This document shows positions 16,609-24,120 of a DNA stretch of 64,000 nucleotides, piece by piece. This DNA comes from Salibaculum halophilum. Lineage in GTDB: Bacteria > Pseudomonadota > Alphaproteobacteria > Rhodobacterales > Rhodobacteraceae. Every line of letters starts with the position of its first letter. Positions within the stretch are counted from its first letter, which is position 1. The stretch is from positions 1-64,000 of the forward strand of contig NZ_MSIT01000010.1 of NCBI RefSeq assembly GCF_002094885.1, in the 5' to 3' direction. The notes beneath the pieces were generated by a model. The model saw nothing but the letters and a program-made list of their open reading frames with translations. It made no database searches and was not told where the DNA came from. The position numbers and the translations under genes are program-made.

Positions 16609-18387
16609 TTACAGCGGCCAGACGATCAGGATGGCCGGGATAGACACCGCCACGATCAGGATTTCAAGGGGCAGACCCATGCGCCAGTAATCCCCGAACC
16701 CGTAGCCGCCGGGCCCGAGGATCAGCGTGTTGTTCTTGTGCCCGATGGGCGTGAGAAAGGCGCTGGAGGCGGCCACCGCCACCGCCATCAGGAACGGGTC
16801 GGGCGACACCCCCAGCGTGCGCGCCATCTCGATACCCACAGGGGCGGCGACGATGGTGGTGGCGGTGTTGTTGAGCACGTCCGACAGCGTCATGGTCACC
16901 ACCATTAGCAGGGCGAGGATCGCCCAGGCCGGCAGGTCCGCGGCCAGCCCCGTGAGGGCCTCGGCGATCAGCGCGGTGCCGCCCGCTTGGTCCAGCGCGC
17001 CGCCCAGCGGGATCATCGACCCCAGCAGGACCACCACCGGCCATTCGACGTGATCGTAGATCTCGGACAGCGGCACGATGCGCGTCAGGGCATAGACCGT
17101 CACCACGATCCCCAGCGCCACCGGCAGGTCGACCAGTCCGAAGGCGGCCGCCGCGACGGCCGCGGCAAAGGTGGCGATGGCCAGCCACATCTTGCTGTCG
17201 GCGGTCACCGAAAGCCCGCGGTCGGCCAGCGGCAGGCAGCCCAGCCAATCGGCCACGTCCGCGGCCCGGGCCGAGGGGGCCAGCAGCAGCAGGATGTCGC
17301 CGGGCTGGACCTTCGTCTTGCGCATCTGGGTCCGGATGGCGCGTCCCTTGCGCGACATGCCCAGCAGAACGGTCTGGTGCCGCCAGAGCAGCCCGACCGC
17401 CTGGGCGGTCTTGCCGGCGATGCGCGCGCCCTCGGGGACCACGACCTCGATGAGCGCCAGCCCGTCGCCCGCGGCCTCGAGCTTGTCGGCGTGATCCTTG
17501 GTGGTGAACTTAAGCGAGAGCGCGCTGCGGAATTCGTCGAGCGGCCCCGGCGCGGCCTCCAGCACAAGGATGTCGTCGCCGCGCAGCACCGCGTTGGCCG
17601 CGGCGCCGTAGCGGCGCTTGCCGTCGCGGATCAGGCCGAGGATAGCCACGTCGTTCTTCTCGGCCGTCTCGTACAGCTCGCCCAGGCGCTGGCCGATCAG
17701 CTTGCTGTCGGTCGGCACGATCAGTTCGGCCAGGTAATCGGCATAGCTGTCGGCCACGGCCCCGGCGGTGGCCGCGTCCGGCGCCGGGATCAGGCGCCAG
17801 CCGATCAGCGCCACGAAGGCCAGCCCGGCCAGGGCGACGACCGCGCCCACGGGGGCGAAGTCGAACATGGCGAAGGGCGCGCCGAGGCGGTCCTCGCGGA
17901 TGGAGGCGATGATGATGTTGGGCGGTGTGCCGATCAGCGTGGCCATGCCGCCCAGGATGGTGGCAAAGCTCAGCGGCATCAGCGATTGGCCCGGGCTGCG
18001 CCCCGCGCGGCGCGCGGTCTGGATGTCCACCGGCATCAGCAGCGCCAGCGCGGCCACGTTGTTCATGAAGGCGGACAGCACCCCGCCGATCCCGCCCATG
18101 ATGGTGATATGCGCGCCCAGGCGGCGGGTGCTGTCGATCATGGTCCGGGTGATGAGGTGGACCGCGCCCGAGCGCACCAGCCCGGCCGAGACGATCAGCA
18201 CCAGCGCGACGATGATCGTGGCCGGGTGGCCGAAACCGGAAAAGGCGGCCTGCGCCTCGACCAGCCCGCCCGCCACGGCGACCATCAGCGCGCCGAAAGC
18301 GACGATGTCGTAACGGATACGCCCCCAGAGCAGCAGCGCGAAGATCACCCCGAAGAGGGCGAACAGAAGGGCCTGGTCCGTCGTCAT
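16609..18387 (-). CDS. SLC13-family permease with RCK_C domains (second copy)
   Basis: This 592-residue membrane transporter shares the architecture of the permease at 13200: N-terminal membrane block, central pair of TrkA-C domains (about 205-375, including DSKLIGQRLGELYETAEKNDVAILGLIRDG), and a C-terminal membrane block. Signature segments are SAFMNNVAALALLMPV, IGTPPNIIIA and SDVLNNTATTIVAAP, and both proteins end with near-identical PIGHKNNTL/PIGYQTNTL and LGPGGYGF/YGPGGYRF. Sequence between the two is clearly diverged, so this is an old paralogue rather than a recent duplicate. It lies 3 bases upstream of the amidotransferase on the same strand. Confidence 0.85.
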   Translation of the reverse strand: MTTDQALLFALFGVIFALLLWGRIRYDIVAFGALMVAVAGGLVEAQAAFSGFGHPATIIVALVLIVSAGLVRSGAVHLITRTMIDSTRRLGAHITIMGGIGGVLSAFMNNVAALALLMPVDIQTARRAGRSPGQSLMPLSFATILGGMATLIGTPPNIIIASIREDRLGAPFAMFDFAPVGAVVALAGLAFVALIGWRLIPAPDAATAGAVADSYADYLAELIVPTDSKLIGQRLGELYETAEKNDVAILGLIRDGKRRYGAAANAVLRGDDILVLEAAPGPLDEFRSALSLKFTTKDHADKLEAAGDGLALIEVVVPEGARIAGKTAQAVGLLWRHQTVLLGMSRKGRAIRTQMRKTKVQPGDILLLLAPSARAADVADWLGCLPLADRGLSVTADSKMWLAIATFAAAVAAAAFGLVDLPVALGIVVTVYALTRIVPLSEIYDHVEWPVVVLLGSMIPLGGALDQAGGTALIAEALTGLAADLPAWAILALLMVVTMTLSDVLNNTATTIVAAPVGIEMARTLGVSPDPFLMAVAVAASSAFLTPIGHKNNTLILGPGGYGFGDYWRMGLPLEILIVAVSIPAILIVWPL

Positions 18388-18440
18388 GCGCGGACCCTAT
18401 TGCCCCCGCGCGGCGGCGGCAATCGCCTGTCGCGTCCCGC

Positions 18441-19187
18441 TCAGACGAAGGGCGCCACGGTCTCCTCGGGTTCCGGCGCGGCCAGATTCACGGCTTCCTG
18501 CAGGTCGATGGCCTTGGAAAACAGCGCCCGGCCGATAACCGTGCCCGCGATTTGGGGGACGTATTTCAGCCGGCTGATGTCGTCGAGGCTGCTGATCGTG
18601 CCGCGGGCGATGACCGGCGTGCGCGACGCCTCGGCCACCCGGGTGACGAGCGAGACCGAGGCCTCGGTCTCCTCGATGTCGGCGTCGATGTCGGTGACGA
18701 CGATGGCCGCGAGCGCGTCATTCTCGAACCAGCCCAGCACGTCGAGCGGGTCAAAGACGGTGGTGTCGCGCCAGCCCCGGGACATGACCTTTCCCTGGTA
18801 GACGTCCAGCGCCAGCACGATCTGGTCTGGATAGGCAAGGGCGGCCTCCTTGACCAGGTCAGGATTGACCAGCGCGGTCTGGCCGATGACGACGCGGGCG
18901 GCGCCGGCGTCGATCCAGCGGGTGATGCGATCCATGGTGCGCATGCCGCCGCCCAGCTGCACCGAGCCGGGCACGGTGCGGATGATCTGTTCGATCAGCG
19001 CGCTGTTGTCGGTCTCGCCGCGGGCGACGGCATCGAAATCGGTGACATGGACCCAGCGGGCCTTCTCGGCGAAATCTCGCGCAACCTCGACCGGGTCGAC
19101 ATGCCAGATCGCCGGGTTGTCCAGCGCGCCCCGGCTGAGCGAGACGCAGCGGCCGTCCTGCAATTGGAGTGTCGGGTAGATCTGCAT
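18441..19187 (-). CDS. HisA-like TIM-barrel protein with altered catalytic site
   Basis: This 248-residue protein is alignable to HisA (ProFAR isomerase of histidine synthesis) along its length: VQLGGGMRTMDRI (phosphate-binding GGG-R), VVIGQTALVNPDLV, VLALDVYQGKV with Asp128, TPVIARGTISSLDDI and GTVIGRALF. The general-base Asp8 of HisA (in P-A-L/I-D-L) is Gln8 here (PTLQL), and the usual TDI-DGT-G loop reads VTDIDADIEETEA. It therefore probably does not perform the standard HisA reaction. The neighbouring genes are not histidine genes. The ATG at 19187 follows a strong ggaggg site; an upstream extension to 19577 is rejected because it lies across the yebC promoter region. Confidence 0.75.
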   Translation of the reverse strand: MQIYPTLQLQDGRCVSLSRGALDNPAIWHVDPVEVARDFAEKARWVHVTDFDAVARGETDNSALIEQIIRTVPGSVQLGGGMRTMDRITRWIDAGAARVVIGQTALVNPDLVKEAALAYPDQIVLALDVYQGKVMSRGWRDTTVFDPLDVLGWFENDALAAIVVTDIDADIEETEASVSLVTRVAEASRTPVIARGTISSLDDISRLKYVPQIAGTVIGRALFSKAIDLQEAVNLAAPEPEETVAPFV

Positions 19188-19365
19188 GGGGTCCTCCCTC
19201 CCGTTCGCGTGATCCTCGCCCGAGCGTAACGGCGCCCGGCTCGCGACGATAGGCCGAAAGCGGCATCCCGCGGGTCGTGACCGCGCCGGTCGGCGCGTGC
19301 CATTGCCCAGCGCCGCCGGCTTGGGTATGACGGCGGCCAGACAGCAGACACCGTCGGGGGACAGC

Positions 19366-20115
19366 ATGGCCGGCCATTCCAAATGGGCAAACATCCAGCA
19401 CCGCAAGGGGCGCCAGGACGCCGCGCGGTCCAAGCTCTTCTCCAAGCTCGCCAAGGAGATCACCGTCGCCGCCCGCATGGGCGACCCCGACCCCGAGAAG
19501 AACCCGCGCCTGCGCCTGGCCGTCAAGGAGGCCAAGTCGCAATCGGTGCCCAAGGACGTGATCGACCGCGCCATCAAGAAGTCGCAGGGCGGCGATGCCG
19601 AGGATTACGAGGAAATCCGCTACGAGGGTTACGCCGCCGGCGGCGTGGCCGTGCTCGTCGAGGCGATGACCGACAACCGCAACCGCACCGCCTCGACCGT
19701 GCGCTCGACCTTTTCCAAGCACGGCGGCAACCTCGGCGAGACCGGCTCTGTCAGCTTCATGTTCGACCGCAAGGGCCAGATCCTCTACCCGCCCGAGGCC
19801 GGCGATGCCGACACGGTCATGATGGCCGCGATCGAGGCCGGGGCCGAGGATTGCGAAACCACCGAGGACGGGCACGTCATCCTCTGCGTGGATACCGACC
19901 TCAACGATGTCTCCACCGCGCTGGAGGACCAGCTGGGCGAGGCCACGTCGACCAAGCTGGTCTGGCGGCCCCAGACCACCACGCCGGTGGACCTCGAAGG
20001 CCTGCAGAAGGTGATGAAACTGGTCGAGGCGCTGGAGGACGACGACGACGTTCAAAACGTGACCACCAATTTCGAGGCCCCCGACGCGGTGCTGGAGGCC
20101 TACGCCGCCGAATAG
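19366..20115 (+). CDS. yebC: YebC/PmpR-family regulatory protein
   Basis: This 249-residue protein of the YebC/TACO1 family is described as a transcriptional regulator in some bacteria and as a translation factor for difficult proline-rich stretches in others. The conserved start [18 protein letters not shown], the [12 protein letters not shown] motif and the [19 protein letters not shown] motif are present. The ATG at 19366 gives the canonical N-terminus; the longer frame from 19297 is rejected. It is divergent from the HisA-like gene and 60 bases before the STAND ATPase. Confidence 0.95.
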   Translation: MAGHSKWANIQHRKGRQDAARSKLFSKLAKEITVAARMGDPDPEKNPRLRLAVKEAKSQSVPKDVIDRAIKKSQGGDAEDYEEIRYEGYAAGGVAVLVEAMTDNRNRTASTVRSTFSKHGGNLGETGSVSFMFDRKGQILYPPEAGDADTVMMAAIEAGAEDCETTEDGHVILCVDTDLNDVSTALEDQLGEATSTKLVWRPQTTTPVDLEGLQKVMKLVEALEDDDDVQNVTTNFEAPDAVLEAYAAE

Positions 20116-20175
20116 GGCCGGTGGTCGGAACGCGAGGCCCGCCCGCCAGTCCGGCGTCTGGAAACCCCGGCGGGG

Positions 20176-22350
20176 ATGTGGTGTCATGACAACCGGCAGT
20201 TTCAAGAGGCCGGTTTGATCGAGATCCTTAAATCATGGTTACCGCTGGAAGGCTGGATCATTCTGTCTGCCGCAGTGGCGGTGCTCGCGTTCTTGCTGGG
20301 CGTTCCCGGCCGGTTGTGGCGCGCCGCCCGATGGCTCTTTCCGGCAAGGCCGCCTCGCATTGACCACGGCCTGCCGCCGCTGACGCGTGCGGTGTGGGGG
20401 CGGGGGCAGGAACTGGCCGACCTTCGCACGGGACTGGCCGAGAAGGGCGATGCGGCGATCGTCAACCCGGGCGCGGTGCTGCAGGGGCAGGGCGGCGTCG
20501 GCAAGACGACGCTGGCCCGCCACTACGCCGAGGTTTACGCCAAGCGCTACACCGGCATCGTCTGGGCCACGGCCGAGACCGAGGGCGCGCTGGCCGAGGC
20601 GCTGGCCGGGCTGGCCCCGCACCTGGGCGTGACGCTCGACAACCTGACGCTGGTGCAGCAGGGGCAGGCGGTGATCGCCGCCATGGGGCAGGACGGGCGC
20701 GACTGGCTGGCCATCTACGACAACGCGCCCGACTACGCCACCATCCAGAACCTCGTCCCGCCGGGGCACCTGATCGTCACCACGCGGGCGGCCACCGGCT
20801 GGGCCGGCTTCGCGGCGGTGCAGGCCCACGCGCTGGACTACGACACAGAGGACAGCGCCGCGGTGCGCGTGCTGATGGAGGCGGCGGGGCGCCGCGACGA
20901 CGCCGCCGGCGCGCGCGATCTGGCCGCGGCGCTGGGCGGGCTGCCGCTGGCGCTGGTGGTGGCCGGCGCGCTGATCCGCACCGAGGGCTACGCCTTCGCC
21001 ACCTACCAGACGCGCATTACAGAGGTGATCGCGCAGGCCCCAAAGAACGACGCCTACCCCGACAGCGTGATCGGCGCGGTCAAGCTGAGCCATGACAGCC
21101 TGGGTGCCGACGCAAGGGCGGTGGCCGGGGTGCTGGCCCACTGGGCGCCCGAGGGGCTGACCCCCGACCTGCTGACCGGCGCGCCGGACGGGGCGCAATG
21201 GGATGCTGTCAAACAAGATGTCTCGGACGAGACGGGCGCGCTGGTCTCCGACCCCGCGCGCGTCGCGGCGGCGTTCCAGGCGCTGGTCGATGCCTCGCTG
21301 CTGGCCCGCCCCGGCCGGGCGGACGGGGGGCACACGATGCACCGGATGACCGCCGCGGCGCTGCGCGCGCTGCAGGCCGAGGATGGCGCGGCGCGCACCG
21401 CCACCGAGCTGCTGGCGGCAGTGTATCCGTATGACGTGCAGGACAGCGCCAACTGGCCCCTCTGCCGCCGGCTGACGCCGCATGTCCGCGCGCTTTGGGC
21501 TACGGGCGTGGCACCGCGGGGGGACGCGCTGGGCTTCCTGCTGAACCAGGCCGGGTTGTTCGTGAACGCGATCGCTGATTATGAGGGCGGGCTGGACCTG
21601 GCCAAGGCTGGGGTCGAGCTTGCGAGGGCGCTCTATGGCGCGGATCACCCCAACTTTGCGGCGGCGCGGCACAACCTGGCGCTGCATCGGCTGAACGCGA
21701 ACGACCGGGCGGGCGCGGTGGCCGAGATGCGGGTGGCGGTTGACCTGAAAGAGACGCACCAGCCCGGCAGCGCGACCCTCGCCGCAAGCTACGATCAGCT
21801 TGGCCATATCCTGCACGCCATGGCGCAGGCGGGGCAGCGGGACCACCTGCCGGAGGCGATCAAGATGACGCAGCGGGGGCTGGCCCTGCGCCGCCGGCTG
21901 CACGGGCGGTGGGCAGAGCCGGTGGCGGCGAGTCTGAACAACCTTGGCGCGCTGCGGCGCACGCAGGGGCGCGGCGGGGCAGCGGCGCGGCTTTACGCGG
22001 CGGCGCTTGCGATCGACCGCAAGACCCTGCCCACTGGCGACACCCGAATCGCCATCGGTGCAATGAACACCGGGGCGGAGTGGCTGCGGGCTGGGCGGGC
22101 CGACGCGGCCGAGGCCTTACTGCAAGAGGCGGTGGATATCCGGCGCCGGGCCTTCGAGGCCGAGCCGGACCACCCCGACCTGCGCACTTCGGCGGGCTGG
22201 CTGATCTCCTGCCTGCTGGTGCGCGCGGCGGCGGGGCAGGATACCACCCGCTGCCAGAAAGAGGCGCGGGCGCTGGCGGACGAATTCGGCCTCGACTGGG
22301 CAGAGAGGCAGGCCACGGCCCGGCACTACCCCCAGCCCCCGGCGGGCTGA
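20176..22350 (+). CDS. Membrane-anchored STAND ATPase: NB-ARC-like domain plus TPR repeats
   Basis: This protein has 724 residues. A single membrane segment lies at about 25-43 (WIILSAAVAVLAFLLGV), so it is probably anchored in the inner membrane with a cytosolic body. The NTPase shows Walker A GQGGVGKTTLA (about 104-114), Walker B WLAIYDNAPD (about 177-186), a sensor-like HLIVTTRA (about 198-205) and the NB-ARC GLPLALVVAGALI motif (about 254-266). A helical region and then TPR-like repeats fill about 500-700 (for example LYGADHPNFAAARHNLALHRL, SLNNLGALRRTQGRGGAAARLYAAAL). STAND proteins act as ligand-triggered switches in signalling or anti-phage defence; the trigger and effector are unknown. 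A TTG at 20215 is an alternative start. Confidence 0.75.
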   Translation: MWCHDNRQFQEAGLIEILKSWLPLEGWIILSAAVAVLAFLLGVPGRLWRAARWLFPARPPRIDHGLPPLTRAVWGRGQELADLRTGLAEKGDAAIVNPGAVLQGQGGVGKTTLARHYAEVYAKRYTGIVWATAETEGALAEALAGLAPHLGVTLDNLTLVQQGQAVIAAMGQDGRDWLAIYDNAPDYATIQNLVPPGHLIVTTRAATGWAGFAAVQAHALDYDTEDSAAVRVLMEAAGRRDDAAGARDLAAALGGLPLALVVAGALIRTEGYAFATYQTRITEVIAQAPKNDAYPDSVIGAVKLSHDSLGADARAVAGVLAHWAPEGLTPDLLTGAPDGAQWDAVKQDVSDETGALVSDPARVAAAFQALVDASLLARPGRADGGHTMHRMTAAALRALQAEDGAARTATELLAAVYPYDVQDSANWPLCRRLTPHVRALWATGVAPRGDALGFLLNQAGLFVNAIADYEGGLDLAKAGVELARALYGADHPNFAAARHNLALHRLNANDRAGAVAEMRVAVDLKETHQPGSATLAASYDQLGHILHAMAQAGQRDHLPEAIKMTQRGLALRRRLHGRWAEPVAASLNNLGALRRTQGRGGAAARLYAAALAIDRKTLPTGDTRIAIGAMNTGAEWLRAGRADAAEALLQEAVDIRRRAFEAEPDHPDLRTSAGWLISCLLVRAAAGQDTTRCQKEARALADEFGLDWAERQATARHYPQPPAG

Positions 22351-22398
22351 GCGGCGGGGCGGCTTGCCCGCCGGCGCCGGCCGGGCTAGGCGCGGGGG

Positions 22399-23004
22399 AT
22401 GATCGCCGCCTTCACCACCGGCTTCGGCCTCGGGCTGTCCCTGATCCTCGCCATCGGGGCGCAGAATGCCTTTGTCCTGCGCCAGGGGCTGCGGCGCGAA
22501 CACGTCCTGCCCATCGTGCTGACCTGCGCCGTCTCGGACGCGATCCTGATCAGCCTGGGCGTCTTCGGCTTTGCCGCGCTGGCCGCCTGGCTGCCGGGGC
22601 TGGCCCCTCTGATGCGCTGGCTGGGGGCGGCGTTCCTGCTGGTTTACGGCGCGCTGAGCTTTCGCCGCGCCTGGATCGGCGGTGCCGCGCTGGACCCAGC
22701 GCGTGGCGCCGCGACCAGCCGGCGGGCCGCGGTGCTGTTCTGCCTGGCGATCACCTGGGGCAACCCGCATGTCTACCTCGACACCGTGGTGCTGATCGGC
22801 GCGGTGGCCGCGCGCCACACCGACCATGCTCCGGCGTTCTGGGCCGGTGCGGTGGCGGCCTCCTTCGTCTTCTTCTTCGCGCTGGGCTACGGCGCGCGGC
22901 TGCTCGCCCCGCTGATGACCCGGCCGCGGGCCTGGCAGTGGCTCGAGGCCCTGATCGGCGGCGTCATGTGGGCCATCGCGGCCGGTCTGCTGTTCGGGCA
23001 CTGA
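22399..23004 (+). CDS. LysE/ArgO-family amino acid exporter
   Basis: This 201-residue inner-membrane protein has about six hydrophobic segments. The family signature near the start, GLSLILAIGAQNAFVLRQGLRREHV, and the TWGNPHVYLDTVVLIGAVA motif are those of LysE/ArgO-type basic amino acid exporters. ArgO exports arginine; the present substrate is inferred only from the family. It follows the STAND ATPase by 48 bases on the same strand, but I see no functional tie. A partial repeat element lies in the gap after it. Confidence 0.88.
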   Translation: MIAAFTTGFGLGLSLILAIGAQNAFVLRQGLRREHVLPIVLTCAVSDAILISLGVFGFAALAAWLPGLAPLMRWLGAAFLLVYGALSFRRAWIGGAALDPARGAATSRRAAVLFCLAITWGNPHVYLDTVVLIGAVAARHTDHAPAFWAGAVAASFVFFFALGYGARLLAPLMTRPRAWQWLEALIGGVMWAIAAGLLFGH

Positions 23005-23099
23005 CGGCGCCGCCCACCTCGGTGTCAGGCGACCCATCCTGCACCCGAGGACAGCACCTGCGGGCGCGAAATCCGGTACCCGTTTCCAGCACGCACCGG

Positions 23100-23148
23100 G
23101 TTTCTTTGGGTGTCAAATACCGTGGGGCAGAGGGGGCAAAGCCCCCTT
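23100..23148 (+). repeat. Intergenic repeat element, copy B
   Basis: Bases 23100-23123 match 12216-12239 at 21 of 24 positions, followed by GCAGAGGGGGC-aaa-GCCCCCT, a hairpin also in copy A. It lies in the 177-base gap between the LysE-like and EamA genes and may terminate the first of these. I see nothing else in the gap. Confidence 0.65.
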
Positions 23149-23181
23149 GCCACCCCCGCCGGAGTCGGATCATCTGGCACG

Positions 23182-24078
23182 ATGCCACAGCAGCACCGCC
23201 CCCTTGCGGGGATCGTCTGGATGATCCTCACCGGCTTGAACTTCGTCGCCGTCACCGCGCTGGTCAAGCACGTGGGGGATGCCATCCCGGCGGCGCAGTC
23301 GGCCTTTCTGCGCTACCTGCTGGGGCTGGTCTTCGTGCTGCCGATGATCCGGCCGATACGGCGCGCGCGGCTGACCTTTCGGCAGCTGCGGCTTTTCACC
23401 CTGCGCGGGGCGGCGCACACCGTGGCCGTCATCCTGTGGTTCTACGCGATGACGCGCATTCCCATCGCCGAGGTCACGGCGATGAATTATATGAACCCGG
23501 TCTACGTCACCCTGGGGGCGGCGCTGTTCATGGGCGAGGACCTGCCGCCGCGGCGGCTGGCCGCCGTTGTCATGGCGCTGATCGGCGCGCTCGTGATCCT
23601 GCGCCCGGGACTGCGCGAATTGAACGCGGGTCACCTGGCGATGGTCTTTACCGCGATGGCCTTCGCGGCGGGCTACATGATCACCAAGCGGCTGTCGGGC
23701 GAGGTCTCGGCGGCGGTGATCGTCGGCATGCTCTCGATCACCGTCACCATCGGGCTGGCCCCCTTCGCCTGGGCCGTCTGGGTGCCGGTCACGGGCGCGC
23801 AGCTGCTATGGCTTTTCGCGGTCGCCTGTTTCGCCACCGCCGGGCATTACACCATGACGCTGGCCTTCGCCGCCGCGCCGCTGACCGTGACGCAGCCGGT
23901 GACCTTCCTGCAGCTGGTCTGGTCGGTGATCCTCGGCGCGGCGGTCTTCGGCGAGGGGGTCGACCCCTGGGTGATCCTGGGCGGGGTGGTCATCGTCGCC
24001 GCCGTCAGCTTCATCTCGTGGCGCGAGGCGCGGGCGCGGCGCGTGGTGACGCCGCCGCCCACGGGGCCGCGGCCCTGA
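23182..24078 (+). CDS. EamA/DMT-superfamily transporter
   Basis: This 298-residue inner-membrane protein has about ten segments and two EamA repeats. Characteristic stretches are YAMTRIPIAEVTAMNYMNPVYVTLGAALFMGE at the end of repeat one and VTFLQLVWSVILGAAVFGE at the end of repeat two. The pattern is closest to the RhaT/YdcZ-like and 'S-adenosylmethionine uptake transporter'-annotated DMT proteins, but the substrate is not deducible. The ATG at 23182 is chosen; the frame from 23110 runs through repeat DNA. It ends 42 bases before dnaG. Confidence 0.85.
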   Translation: MPQQHRPLAGIVWMILTGLNFVAVTALVKHVGDAIPAAQSAFLRYLLGLVFVLPMIRPIRRARLTFRQLRLFTLRGAAHTVAVILWFYAMTRIPIAEVTAMNYMNPVYVTLGAALFMGEDLPPRRLAAVVMALIGALVILRPGLRELNAGHLAMVFTAMAFAAGYMITKRLSGEVSAAVIVGMLSITVTIGLAPFAWAVWVPVTGAQLLWLFAVACFATAGHYTMTLAFAAAPLTVTQPVTFLQLVWSVILGAAVFGEGVDPWVILGGVVIVAAVSFISWREARARRVVTPPPTGPRP

Positions 24079-24120
24079 TCGGGACTCGCAGTCGGGCCGG
24101 GCCGGGCCTATATTCGCTCC

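Noticed and set aside
20239-21903. Long minus-strand frame opposite the STAND ATPase (554 codons).
   Set aside because: The plus-strand frame carries Walker A, Walker B and TPR patterns; the minus frame is low-complexity shadow.
20176-24078. A defence island around the STAND ATPase.
   Set aside because: Neighbours are yebC, a LysE-like exporter and an EamA transporter, followed by dnaG and rpoD; there are no nuclease, toxin or restriction genes, and composition looks like the flanks.
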